Source: Oscheius dolichura
Lineage: Eukaryota; Nematoda; Chromadorea; Rhabditida; Rhabditidae
Direction of reading: 5' to 3'
NCBI GenBank assembly: GCA_932521035.1
Contig: OW051497.1
Location: 744,001-808,000 of the forward strand
Length of the DNA stretch: 64,000 bases
Part shown: positions 49,601 to 61,544 of the stretch, piece after piece
How positions within the stretch are numbered: the stretch's first letter is position 1
Layout: the number at the start of each line of letters is the position of its first letter
Translations under genes and position numbers: made by a program
Notes under the pieces: model-generated
The model's input: the letters and a program-made list of their open reading frames with translations, nothing else
What the model was told of the DNA's origin: nothing
Database searches by the model: none

Positions 49601-52600
49601 TGTTTTCTCCGGCCCCCGATCTATAAAATCAACTGTGCATTTGTATTTAGTCAGCTGCGTACTCTGTGTTGCCCTTTGTTAGGGAAGTCATTTTACAGCA
49701 TGGATCATTGTTCCCGGTTACATAATTACAGGGCGGCGGGGTCATTTTCCGGATATTGTCACGTAAACCGGCTGGTTTTCTAAGTTTTGAGGCCTTCCCT
49801 TTGACCCATAGAAGTTGAATGCCTCCTTTCCCGCCTGTCTCCTTCCAGACAGAGAACCCCATGAGGATATTGTCGTTGGTCCTTTAATTTCTAAGGACCC
49901 CCGCTCCAATTTTTATGGACCACGTAACACCTAAAACAACCGCCTCTTGTTTTGATGCAAATTTGCCGATGCTTGCCTGAGATTGGAGGGAACCAATGGC
50001 TATGTCATTTCCTGAGTTTGTCTTTGTTTGTTGTTATCTTGTCTCCTTCCCTCTCTATGTTTAATCACAACAACATTTAATTAATACGGGATGATTTGTA
50101 AAGACTGGCACTCCGTGTCCTTACCGTAGTATACATCCCCTGCTCTCTGACGCATCACCCCCTCATTTAAATTTGTCAACACCGCAGCCCTCAAAATATG
50201 ACACCGGTTATGATCAATTAGTCGGTAGCTATTTTCAAAGGTCCGGGATGGTAAAAATAACCGGGTAATTGGCTACTGATCAGTATTATAATTTACTCGG
50301 GCTTGTTGAAATCTCAAAGGTAACACGATTTGAGAAAATAGTACAAGATCAGCACGTTCTAATCTTGGTTGGAGTCCCCGAGACGCCCTTCCCTTTCCCG
50401 CGGTCGAAATCTCCAACTGTCCTATACATACAGGGAGAGAAACGTTGAGAACAGACTCAAATTGTCGTCAGGAACTTCCTGGATAATTTCTTGTTATTCG
50501 TTCCTTGAGAACGGCTTTATATAAACTGTCAGGGTGCTGGGATTATAGTGCACTCAGGGTGTTAGGCTCTCCTTCTTGATTATGAAGGATGACGCCTTCT
50601 ACAGTAACCCGTTGACTTCTTAAACCTTCCTTTTAATAGGCTGATATCCTTTCAAGACCCTGGGCAATCTCCCTGTTATTCATACTTCTCGCTTTTGACA
50701 TTATTCTGCGGTGGAGGCAATTGATCACTCTAATTGCCGTGAGCGTAGAATTTTATTACCGGCTTTGAATGTAATATTCAGTATTGCTCAACTTCTAGCT
50801 TTCAAGCTTCCAGTCTTCGTTCCATCCTAATTGACTCCTCTGACACAAAGTACAGACCCCTGGCCCTTCGGGCTCCCTCCCGTCTGCTCTCATTCATTCG
50901 TAGGGAGAGTATCAAGCCAGCTGTCAACTTCACAGACCAGACACATGTATGTTCGAGGACCAGGGCTATTCACTCCTTTATTCAACTAGAAATAATCTGA
51001 ACCACGTGATAAGGAGATGGTGGTCAGGGTCAGGCTGGAGTCCCTCTTCTTTTTCCCACGTCAAGACATCCGATTATTTATTAATTGGAGTCCTCATTAA
51101 TACATTAAAACGCTTCTCCTTAAATGACCCTAGCGTAGTCATTTCGCCGTAAATTCTTAAGTCCTAGAAATCGTGAAGAGTCTAGGAAGTTACGTGATCC
51201 CCCGTGAAATATAAACGCGTACCGAGAAGGGAGTAAAAAACGCGGAAAAACACAAATTATCCTCCTTCCCGCCCTGCCAGCCAGAACATCAAGAACCTTG
51301 GTCCCTAGCAAGCAAGTCTTCCCTAATAGATCATCCTGTCAGTCGGGCGTCGGTCAAAAAACTGAAACACCTCCAGGGTCAGAAGATGACCACGGTGTTG
51401 TTTGATTCAGAGATCCCCCTTTCCATAGACGACTAATTACCGTAATCTGATCATTTTGATTCATTATGACATATTCTTTCTGTAATGCTGCTACTCTTCT
51501 CACGCTTTTATCCGCGTGGGACCAGTGAATAATTGAAAATATTTGTCAAATAAGACAGTCCACGAAGTGATCAACTTTTCCCACCTTCATTTAACGTGAA
51601 TCCTTCTGTTCTTCTTCTAATTTTAGTCAGAGACGTTGCAACTTTCCCAATTTAGTAGCTCCTGCACAAAATACACGAAAACGTCAAGAGATCCACGTTT
51701 TCGGACATTGAGATCTTCCCGCCGCCCAAAATTGGATTTTCTCTGGTCGGGAACCGTTTTGTTCCTTTTTCTTCTTTGTTCAGACTCATTTCCCCTCGTC
51801 TTCCTCCCACTTTTATGCGTCATAAAGCTGCTAGAAGGAACCGAAATAGCACGTACGGCTTATTTCCAGCCCCGTTGAACCTTTGTTTTCCTAAAATTGG
51901 TAAAACCATCTGCCTATAGTTATTAATCTCCCGGTATTTGAGTGAAGTAGGTCAGCAACAGGTGCAAAACCCCACTTTTAGCCAGTAGACCAAATGTATG
52001 CAGAGACTAATCTTTATGCTTTGCACGTTAGCTCTTAGTCTCCCGGTCGCCGACAAGAAAAGTGAGTCACGAGGAAGTTTTCTCCTGCAAAATACCGTTT
52101 GATATTCATGGATTTCGGCAGCTTGGAATCATTTACACGGGATAGGCGTCATTTCATAAAAATCCGAGTGTTTTTCCTTCTTTCTCGGGTCAAGGATACA
52201 ATAGACTATACACGTTAACTTGTTTGTTGTGCCTCCTTGATAAATCCCATCATTTTGTAGGGCGGGAATTACTTCCCATTACTGCCGCCTACCGTAATCT
52301 CGTTTTCTCTAAATTCCCGATATAATTTATCTTTTCATTTGCGTCAGAAGTAGAAATTAACTGAGATTGCCTCCCTCCTTTCACTCTCCTCCTCCACCTG
52401 TCATCGGTAAGGCCGTAAATTGAGTTGTCTCCGTCTTCTCAGCATAGAATCAAAGTAAGCGGGGCTCCTCATTTTTCCTGGATTGGCATTAGTTGATTGC
52501 TTTTAATTAATTGAGTTTCCTTCTTCAACTTTTGCTCTTAGGATTACCCAAAAGACTAGAGAAATAGTTATTCTTAAGAGCGTGACTTCAATTAAAATGA

Positions 52601-52784
52601 GACTGAACTGCAATTAAAATCACACCCTCTACTAATAGGAACAAACCTTTGGACCCGATCCAAGTCGAAACATCTAAATAAAGGCCTTGGACCCCCCAGT
52701 TTTCGTTAATCCCCAAGGTGGAGGAGGGAATTCTTAGATTTAACCCAATTGAACGGAGGAATTTACCCCCCTCATTGAATATAG

Positions 52785-52796
52785 CCCCCCCCCCCC
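52785..52796. repeat. 12-nt poly-C tract
   Basis: Uninterrupted C run. Confidence 0.9.
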
Positions 52797-54784
52797 TTCC
52801 GGTTAAGCGAATTTAACGAGAAGTGTCAGTAGCACACAAAAAAAATGGAAGGCAGTTCAGTCCTTGGCCTTTATATTATCTCAGCCTGTGGTCTTTGTTC
52901 CTGATCATAAAAAGGGGACATATGGTTCCGGCGTTGTTTTGGTGCCTGTTTTAATAGTTCGCTGAGCAGATAGGGCCACATTATCCCGTCTAGAGAGCAA
53001 ATCTCCTACAAAAGAAGGACACACGGATTAGGGTCTGTTCCTTGTTTTGACCATTTCCACATCCAAAATTGTATCCACCCCCGGATTTCATATGTTGTTC
53101 TCTTTTGTAGGAACCCAGCCTCGCGTGCTCTCCCCCTCCTCTACAAAATAATGGCCAAACTCACCAGAACGGAGAAGTGATTTTTCCGGGATGAGGAATC
53201 CGTCTCCTGGTGAGGGGGCCAGAAAATCTTGCCCTTATTTAACCCCAGCCAAGCCAGGCGTTCCCCAATAAAAGGTCCAATTGTTGCCTTAGTGGTCACT
53301 TCAAGAGGTCGCTGGTCCTCTAGCTCCTTCTAATATTCATCGGCCAGCTGTTTGGCTCCGAGTCATGACCTGTACAAATTATTAATTGTTTATACGACCA
53401 GTTTAATCCGATTCTTGAACCAGTAAATTCTGATCTCTAGGCTAGAATGGCCTGCTCGAATAACCTCAAAAAGTTCTCTTTCCGGAGAGGCCAGCCAGCT
53501 CACGGGGTGTTCCTATTTGATCAGCTAAATCGCCCGCCCCCATGGATCAGATTGATCGAACTATTTCCTCCGGTCCATTAACTATCGCTGATTGTCCTGA
53601 CCCCCAGGGAAAAAACGAAGCACTTCACGATTTCTGAACTTCATTGTGGGCGCGGCTTTAACACACATGCCAGCTGGCAGCTTCCTAAGGACGAATTTTT
53701 AAGCATAAAAAGAGTTGGCGTCGTCGTCCTCTCCGCTTCTTCTAGCCATTTGAGTCATTTGAGTGATGACGAGATTTCCTCAATTGAGCCGAGGAAGATC
53801 GAGAGTCACTTCCGATAAGGAAACTTCAAGAGACCTTCGCACATTTTGATTTTCTCTTTCTTTCTCCCACGCTTAAAATGGTCTGCCTGCTTTTTTCTTT
53901 CGTATTTTGTTAATATGTTGCGTACAAAGTGCAAAGATAACGCCAATTTGAGTCGTTTTCCTCTTTCAAGGGGCTTGTGATCTTTTTTGAATGGTTCTAA
54001 TAGACCAAAATTGAATAGGCAGTCAATGATCACCGCTTCGCATCAAAAAAATGGCTCGATCTTTCTCTTCTTTGTCCAGGGGATTCGAGTAATTGCTCCT
54101 GACTTTTAGCTGAATAGGTGGAACAGGATAGTTAATAGATAAAATCCCTCAAAAAATCGCGAAAAAGAGAAAAATTCTAGTTTTGATCTTTCTGTCGATC
54201 TAGTCCTCAAACCTTCACCTTTTATCCATCTGGTCGGTCGGCAATATTCGGATTAGGTCCAAATGTCAGCCAATTCTCTAGAGTAGCCATTCCTGATGGG
54301 CTCACGTGGCGATAAAGACTCCTTTCTGGACCAGTTAGTCGTCCGAATTACGCTGTCACGTGGTAATAAGTCACTTTTTGGTCCTCTAACCATCCAATTC
54401 GTTCTCTCCCTTGAATTACAACCGTTGGAAAAGTAAATAAATGAACTCGCCGCTAGGGAAAAGACATAGTTGCTACGCCTGCCGACTTCCTCTTTTTTTA
54501 CACGACCCGAGTGTAATGCTTGACAAATTGTTTGAGTGTCAAGGACCACAGGTGCCGAACAATTGTTTCATTCTTCTTCGATTGTTCATTATAATTGGAA
54601 CAATAAAGAGACAGATGAATTATCCGACGCCCCCCGTGAACTTTGGAACACTTCGCCATTGAAATTTAATCCCAGAGGAATTCGAACAAGTGTCACTTAA
54701 TTCATTCTTTCCTCGTTTTTTAGCTCCTCGTCTTGTCAAATTAACTCTCCTTTGCGGTGGGGGAACCTTATCAAAAAGGCAGAT

Positions 54785-54801
54785 CCCCCCCCCCCCCCCC
54801 C
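54785..54801. repeat. 17-nt poly-C tract followed by T7
   Basis: Uninterrupted run of 17 C then 7 T. All four long tracts in the window have C on the plus strand. Confidence 0.9.
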
Positions 54802-55136
54802 TTTTTTTGGCTGCTTCGAACCCTGCGAACTCGCTGTTCTCTCTGCCTAAATTGCCCCCTCGTGAGCTCATCCAGGCTTATTTCTCCTTACTTTCGTGAG
54901 ATCTATTCCATCCGAGAATGGTAGTCATTTTTCCCCATTAATCGGACCTCTGGGTCCTAGTACGTGTTCATTCTCTTCTTTTTCCTCCTCTCGACCATCT
55001 CCTGCTCTAAATATCGCGTAATCTTACAGCAAAAACCTCATCGAGGAAAAACTGCATAGCAGAGAAAGTTTAAACTGGAATGGAGTGTAAAATGCTAGTT
55101 ATTCGGGTTACTGTAATAATAAAAACCTTTCAGAGT

Positions 55137-57508
55137 ATGAAAATGGACGTAGCTGATCTTGATAAATATTGTCCCCGAGGGCTGAACCTTCAAACAGTCA
55201 CAACGGCAGAATATCAGAGCGCAGCATTTAACGACACATGTTTAGAAGTAACTAGACCTTTAAACGGCTAATATAACTCCTTTTAAGAATTTTTTCGATC
55301 AACTTCACGCTTCCCTCCGTCGGTATTCCGAATGGGAGGAATATCTCTACACGGGTATCTATATTGTGATCTCTTTCTTAGCTGTAATAGGCAATGGCTT
55401 GGTCAGTTTAATCTCCTCTACAGAATACCGTAAAGTTTCCAGGTTATCCTAGCAGTTGCGAGGAAAAAATCCATGCAAACCAACCGTAATGTATTAATTT
55501 TAAACCTTGCCATTTCAAATCTAGTAAGTTTAAACATTTTCCCGCCTAATCTGAAATTCAAATCTTCAGATCCTTGCCTTCATAAACATTCCGTTCTTAT
55601 GGTTACCAACAATTGATTTTGAATTTCCTTATTCGCGGTTTTTCTGCAAATTTGCTAACGGGTTCCCGGGAAGTAATATCTACTGCTCTACGCTTACAAT
55701 ATGTGTCATGGCTGTTGACAGGTATCATTTAACGCCTCCATTTAATCGAACTATATTTAGGTATTATTCCGTTAAACGGATGAAGGCTCCCGGCGGGAAT
55801 AGGCGGCAATGTATGAGTACTGTACTCATGTCTCTGGGCATTTGGGGAGTCTCTTTCATTTTGTCACTTCCTCTTCTTGTCTATTATGACACATCTATGT
55901 TATATGTAGCCAAGGTGGGTTAAAATCCTTCTGCACGCTGTTTACAACCCATAATTTAAAAGGTTTTCTTAATTGTGATTTTTAGGATGTGCATGTGATT
56001 GACGAGTTTGGACAGAACAAGCTGAGGAGTTATGGTTGGCGGCAATGTCGGCTGGCCCCTTCCCATTCGAAAGGGGTCTTTTCTACCCAGACAATCCAGC
56101 TGATGACCTCCTTCCTCCAAGTCATCTTCCTCTACATCGTTCCCCTCTTCGTTCTTTCGCTCTTCAACATGAAGTTAACTCGCTTCCTGAGGATGAATTC
56201 CCATGCGGTTAATCGCAACAGAACAATGGTTAAGAGGGTTGGAACGCGACCATCTGACGTGAGTCTCGTGTTCGGATAAAAACAAGCAGACTTTACAGAA
56301 TCCCCTGGTAGCTAGGATATCTCTTCCCGACAGTGCCGCTGATAGGAGGACGAGTCGAACAACGTCGCTTCTCATCGCGATGGCCGGAAGCTATGCTGCC
56401 CTCTGGCTGCCCTTCACTCTGATCTCGTTCTTATTAGATTTGGACATACTCTTTGATGTAAGTGAAAAGAGTGATCTCGCCGCTGCCTTTCAAAAATCCC
56501 GGGGAACAGTTGCAACCACTTGAACGCTTGTTTTATGCAAAAAAAGACAAATATTGGTCATTTTTGTTGCACCGTTGCCTAGAGGCCAGGGCACTTTTAC
56601 GTAGGGAAGAATCTTAAAATTTTTGGTCTTCAAAGTCTTGGAGGCCGGGGGCAGGGCATTCTTTGGGTATTCAGGAAATTGAATTCTTTACTCTTTTGAA
56701 GGGAGAAAGATTCTCATGTTCGATCGTCTAAAACGTGGGAGAGAATGAAGAATATCCCTCTAAGGAGAATCCTTTAAAAATTCGCTGGGAAATGCGCATA
56801 TGACCCGGGGATCACATTCTTCCGTCCCTCGTCACTGCCAGTTCAAGCGAGGGCTATCCCTCCTCGGCACTATTAAATTTGACGCGAGTGTCTCTATTTT
56901 CGAGGTCAAAAACATGACCTATGCGCTCCTCGATCTTTCCTACGGGCTGTGTGCCGGGTTCTAAAGTGCCTTCGCAAGTAACCACACACGTCATTTATTC
57001 TCCGTGGTCCAACGGACTTACAATTGAATCAACGACGGGACTTCCTTAAGCACTACGGTCATCTAAATATTCCACCTTTCAGGAATCATACGCAGCTGTC
57101 ATTGAACGGGTCGACCAGATCTGTAAGATAGTCTCGATGCTGTCCGTCTGCGTAAATCCCTTCCTCTACGGCTTCTTGAATACGAACTTTCGCCACGAGT
57201 TTCGAGAGATATACTGTACCTACGTGAGATGTATGGACAAGCAGGACATTCCACGCGGGAGGACGTGTGAACTGCCTTCCATTGTCGTTAATTTGAGGTT
57301 AAAATAAAGATTTCCCCCAATGTAACCGGCTGTCTTCTCTAGGTCCAGTTCACTGCCAATTCTACAAGATGATAATAGTTTTGTGTCTATGGTTCGAACA
57401 TCATTCCGAGGTTCCATGCAGAAGATTAGAAATTCCCTCATGAGCGATAGCTCCCAGTTGGTTTCATCTCAACGACCGTTTAATGAACTTCTGATTCAGG
57501 TTGTTTGA
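55137..57508 (+). CDS. Rhodopsin-family neuropeptide receptor (NPY/NPF-like)
   Basis: Eight in-frame exons: 55137-55247, 55288-55401, 55443-55523, 55570-55914, 55986-56258, 56299-56457, 57083-57297, 57343-57508; 487 residues. The extracellular N terminus is about 55 residues with an N-glycosylation site (FNDTC). TM1 carries VIGNGLVIL (GN motif), TM2 LNLAISNL, and TM3 ends CVMAVDRY with Asp-Arg-Tyr at 152-154. TM6 has LWLPF (343-346), and TM7 has NPFLYGFLNTNFRHEF (386-401), the NPxxY-helix 8 pattern of NPY/NPF and NPR receptors. The third loop is rich in Arg and Ser, and the tail is long with many Ser/Thr. It should couple to G proteins on neurons or muscle; the ligand is unknown. A CTTTCAG acceptor lies 3 nt before the ATG. 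AATAAA is at 57642. Confidence 0.92.
56458..57082 (+). other. Intron 6 of the neuropeptide receptor gene
   Basis: A 625-nt intron between TM6 and TM7 coding exons; nothing recognised inside. Confidence 0.6.
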
Positions 57509-58442
57509 CAATGGAGAAGGCTCGCCGAAGGGCAGTGATCGAATTGTTCTGGACAGCGAGAGACCCGGAGACAGCTTTCTGTGACATCTCTTCTACTTTC
57601 CCTTCCTTGTGATATATGTATTTTTATGGAATTATCGTCATAATAAATTATTTCATTGGTGGAAATTTTAATTAAAAAGACTTGGAGAGACGATAGATGC
57701 ATGTTAGTCACTGTATCCCGATTTCAATCGAGGAAAAAGATAAGGTCCATGGTAAATGGGAACACGAGGAAACTTCTAACTGGGTATGGCCGTTTTAGAC
57801 TCCAGTTGTACCAGTTTGCAAAGATCCTGTATGAAATATTTTAACCCCTTGCCCAACTTCAACTCCCATTTCCAAGTTATACCACTTTGCAGAGACCATA
57901 ATCGTGTATGAAATGTTTTATTGTGCAATAAATGAGAGTGGCAAGCATATTTCTTCTTTTCTCTTTAGTAGTTGATATTGGTCATGTGAGATCGAAGGGC
58001 TTAAAATTGGATAATTAACATTTACAAATTACTCGAGAACAAACGACTCACTCTGATCTCTGGAATAGGATCATAGAGAAAAGATCTTTCGGACATCATT
58101 CTATAAATTATAAAATGGAAGTAATAGGATCTCTAAGACAAATTGTTCTGCTCGATAAGAGGGAAGCTTACTTACAACTATGAACACTACATTGAACAAG
58201 AGCGGTGGATAATAATATGCTTACAGGCAGAGAAAGGAGATCTTGAGATATGCAAGATCAACACCAAGTTGACTAGCTGGAAATTCTTCGTAAGTTTTGC
58301 AATTTACGGATGTTCTAACCAGAAAGAAGCACATTAATCCTATGAGCCTGACACGGCGTCCGATTAGCTTCTATTTAGCGTGAGGTTTGGGTCTCATCCC
58401 GCTAAATTCGAAAATAAGAAGTTCAAGTTGCACGGTACCTTT

Positions 58443-58656
58443 ATGAACGGAACCTCCATGCTCACATGTAGCCGCGGTCGGATGGATTCACTCCAACAAG
58501 TGAAAGGAGTGGGAGGTACGGTACAGATCCTGTAATCGGAATTCGGTTTCTCCTGGTTATTGGAATATTTCTCTCGTTTTTAGGATGTGTATAGAGAGAT
58601 CAAAGGAGCTAGGGCAAAGAATAGCCTACCTGATGTTCATCCATCCGCCTTTACAA
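58443..58656 (+). CDS. Possible two-exon coding fragment, unrecognised
   Basis: An exon 58443-58520 (MNGTSMLTCSRGR..., donor GTACAG) joins in phase 0 to an exon 58584-58656 (DVYREIKGARAK..., acceptor GTTTTTAG, donor GTAAGC). No continuation or family was found. Weak evidence from splice phase alone. Confidence 0.2.
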
Positions 58657-59593
58657 GTAAGCATCCTGGTTTAAACAACGTGAAAGCGGCTTTCAAATCC
58701 AATAAGATCTGAAAGAAACGAGTAAAATGGAGAAATGTCAAAGAAGGAGAAGTTTAGAAACCAGAAGAAAGGATGGGAAAGGGAAGGACGAAAGATCCTG
58801 GGAGTATATCTGATGGCAATGCAGATGGCCGGTAAGAGGAGCATCTGCCTGGGAGGAGAAAGAAAAAAGGGTTGACAAAGCGTTGCCAAATGTCACTTTT
58901 CCGTTCGATGGATTTTTTGGAATTCTCTGGAATAAGAGAGCATCAAACGCTTGCCAACAGGAGAAGAACAACAAGATTGACTCGAATAGCCACGCCTAAT
59001 GTTGCCGTTAAATGGCAATTCAGGAACAGTGGAGACAAAGGGTCATTAATCCTGGGCCTTGATGGAACTAGATAATTGGGTTCAGGCCAGAATTATCCGG
59101 GCCTGGAGCATTCAGCAGTTACAAGAAATCCCAGGGCGAACATGCCAATTAGCCTCTGGTATCGAAGTGAGAGGAGAGAAAAACATCCTGCTATCTATAC
59201 AATATATACAGTAACAGAGAAAGTGAGAATGGCTTGTAGAATTTCTCTCTAAATTGCTGTTTGGTCAACTTGCAAAGGGATTTCTTACCATTTTTCTCCG
59301 AGCTGAGGAGGTATATTCATTTGAAAGAAAATGCAGACCTTGATATATGCAAGATCTGTAACAAGAATCTCAACAATTAGCAAAATAAATAGTGAAAGAG
59401 TTCCTAGGGGTATGAGATTCAAAGAAGTTAAACAGACTATTTCCCACGTAAATGAAAGAGAAGGACAAGGAGAAGGCGGCCCAACTGGCAAAATGTACTG
59501 AGCGTATCCATTATCTAGTGGCAATACAGCCGACCTGGGATGGAACACATCTGGCTGAATGAAAAAAGAAAAACGACTGGACGTTTAAATGCC

Positions 59594-59778
59594 TTGGAAC
59601 GCAACGTATATCCGATTGTGATATTCTGGGAAGATGGGAAAACAGGAGAAGACGGCAATTGGTATACAAACTGGAATCGCTATGAAGGATAAATTTCAGG
59701 GAAAGGTGGAAAAGGGTGCGTATTTAAGAAGGCAAAAGGCAGCCTGGAAGCATGTTGGAAGAACCAAGGACAACGGTA
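59594..59778 (+). pseudogene. C-type-lectin-like fragment with in-frame stop
   Basis: The frame reads FWEDGKTGEDGNWYTNWNRYEG (split here by family pattern: FWEDG, then NWYTNWN), a stop TAA, then GKGGKGCVFKKAKGSLEAC in the same frame. W..NW and a later Cys..Trp..Cys spacing recall the second half of a C-type lectin domain. No donor precedes the stop, so it looks like a decayed exon. Homology is weak and by eye only. Confidence 0.25.
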
Positions 59779-60773
59779 GGCGGAAGGATGCCCTTTGCTG
59801 GATGGCATGGCCCTATGCTATACCCATCTAGGAATGAGGGGAAACAAAGGGCCATTCATCGTTGGGTTTGATGTTATGGGGTAACGAAACTTATTTGAAA
59901 TTAATTGCTCGAAAAGAAGGAGCATGAGACTCAATCAAAAAACGAAATGAACAAAGGCGCGGACAAAAATTAAAAGCAGCCGCAAGCCAGGGGCATACAT
60001 GAAAGAATGGCTATAAGTTTCGCCAAGTGAATATATCACCGGGAGCTAGATAAATTCCTTACTAGAATTTTTTTGCCTGCGATGCTAAGCAATTTGGAGC
60101 CACAAACCATCCAAAAATAGTAAGGAAAAAGTTAAAAGGATAGTTTTGAACAGCTATCAACTTATCTGCAGTATGTTGCATCTAATATCAGATGCAAAAT
60201 TCTAAAATCTCCAAATTACATTCAAATGTTTCAAAATTAGTGTCAAAAGATGCGGCGCAATGAGGCGACTGCAGTGGTCTAAAATTCAAGTCAACCGGTA
60301 TTAATTGCGCTGAGCTTCGTCTGTTTAAAGGTTGGTGACTTTACATACATAGCAAATTACATAAGAAACCACGCAAGTAATATTGGAGGTTACAAGAACA
60401 CGAAAATGTACTGAATTTGGTATCATTCTGCTGCTCTCCATGAGACGAATTCAATTTTGTAAGTTTCAACTAAAACCCAGCACATTCGGCCAATCTGTGC
60501 TCTGGCAACGCTTAGCTGCTACACAAGTGTTCAAGTAATACATCATCTTAAAATTGGGATGATGGCCATGTTCTGGGCGAAAGCACTTAAGTCAAACATC
60601 GATGGTCTTGCCGTGTGTTTGGACCATTACGACGGAAAAGGGACATTCTAGTCTGAGAAAATGTTCTAATGTCTAAAAAATCAACAGTAAAGAAGAAAAA
60701 AGATATGGAATCGATCAAACTACTTGGAGAACATGATAAAACACCAAGAACCATAACAAAACATTCATGCGCC

Positions 60774-61085
60774 CTAATTCAACACCTGGATATCATCGTC
60801 GTCGTCTTCAACTGTAATTACATCAGTGGATGTCAGGGGGAACAGTACAGGTGGATGGCGAGGGAGCGGAGGCTAAACACAGAGTAATTCAAGTTAGAAA
60901 GAGAAAAACTAACCTGGCCATGCCTAAATCCAAGACATACAATTTCATCAGTGTCTTCGGCGTCACTGTATACGGATGTCTCCTAAATTGACTGTAAGTA
61001 AACGTGAGCATTTTATGTTTACCGACGGCAGGTCCGGGATCCCATCCATGCTTGAGCCATCGTCTGAATCGTGGTCACTGTCCAT
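60774..61085 (-). CDS. Small acidic protein, 76 residues, unrecognised
   Basis: Three exons (61023-61085, 60914-60982, 60774-60872), all phase 0, with 40- and 41-nt introns of the local type. Exon 1 starts MDSDHDSDDGSSMDGIPDLP, exon 2 holds SDAEDTDEIVCLGFRHGQ, and exon 3 is proline-rich (PPLPRHPPVLFPL) and ends VITVEDDDDDIQVLN. Hydrophobic cores next to acidic runs (VITV-EDDDDD and IQVL) resemble SUMO-interacting motifs, which is inference. No signal peptide or membrane segment; probably nuclear or cytosolic. An acceptor TGATTGTTCAG lies 11 nt before the ATG. The consistent phases and signals argue for a real gene although it is tiny. Some exons may be missing if splicing is alternative. Confidence 0.6.
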
Positions 61086-61285
61086 TACAGATATGACTGA
61101 ACAATCAATTGAAATTACTTTCTGAGACAGAAGAGACAAGTTAATCAAGTAAGGAACAAAACGAATAGTAGTGAACACAAACTAAAAAGCAACCGCACTC
61201 GAGCAGCGCACATAAAAGAATGACTAGAATTTTCGTAAAGTGATTGTAAAATTTCGAATTAAAGTTGTCGGGAACGTGTCTGAAT
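61086..61285. other. Spacer upstream of the acidic-protein gene
   Basis: Likely promoter side of the minus-strand gene; no element recognised. Confidence 0.4.
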
Positions 61286-61541
61286 CAAGGCTGTGCGGGA
61301 TGGCCATTTTCAAAACGGGACGGGCTGGCACCCTCAAAAAAATACGGAACGGGAACGGCATAACGGGATGAGCATGTCATGAGCATGTCATTGTTAGCAT
61401 GTCATGAGCATGTCATCCCGTTATGCGGGACGGGAACGGGAAAATCCTGGGGGTAATCCCGCGGGACGGGAACAAGACGGGACTCGTTCCGCCCAAAAAA
61501 CGGGGCGAAACGGGACGGGACGGGAATCCCGCACAGCCCTG
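61286..61541. mobile_element. 256-bp non-autonomous hAT-type MITE
   Basis: Terminal inverted repeats CARGGCTGTGCGGGAT (16 bp, one mismatch between ends) lie inside a perfect 8-bp direct repeat GTCTGAAT (61278-61285 and 61542-61549). An 8-bp duplication with CA-starting termini is the hAT pattern. The body is made of CGGGACGGGAACGGG-type words and has an inner inverted repeat (CATAACGGGAT...ATCCCGTTATG) around four copies of GAGCATGTCAT-like 11-mers. No coding capacity. Confidence 0.85.
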
Positions 61542-61544
61542 GTC

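Larger units (their letters stand above)
46631..55136. other. 8.5-kb gene-poor, pyrimidine-rich region
   Basis: No exon recognised. Long C/T-rich stretches, poly-C tracts at 52785-52796 and 54785-54801, and scattered TACAGTA motifs. It may be intronic to the MADYEDM gene or the upstream region of the receptor gene; the sequence alone does not decide. Confidence 0.45.
57509..60773. other. Gene-poor region with lectin-like scraps
   Basis: Between the receptor gene and the small acidic-protein gene. It includes AATAAA at 57642-57647 for the receptor. Isolated possible plus-strand exons are listed separately; no complete gene could be assembled. The 21-bp blocks at 58239-58259 and 59336-59356 agree at about 19 positions and read DLEICKI and DLDICKI, suggesting a duplicated exon. 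Confidence 0.4.
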
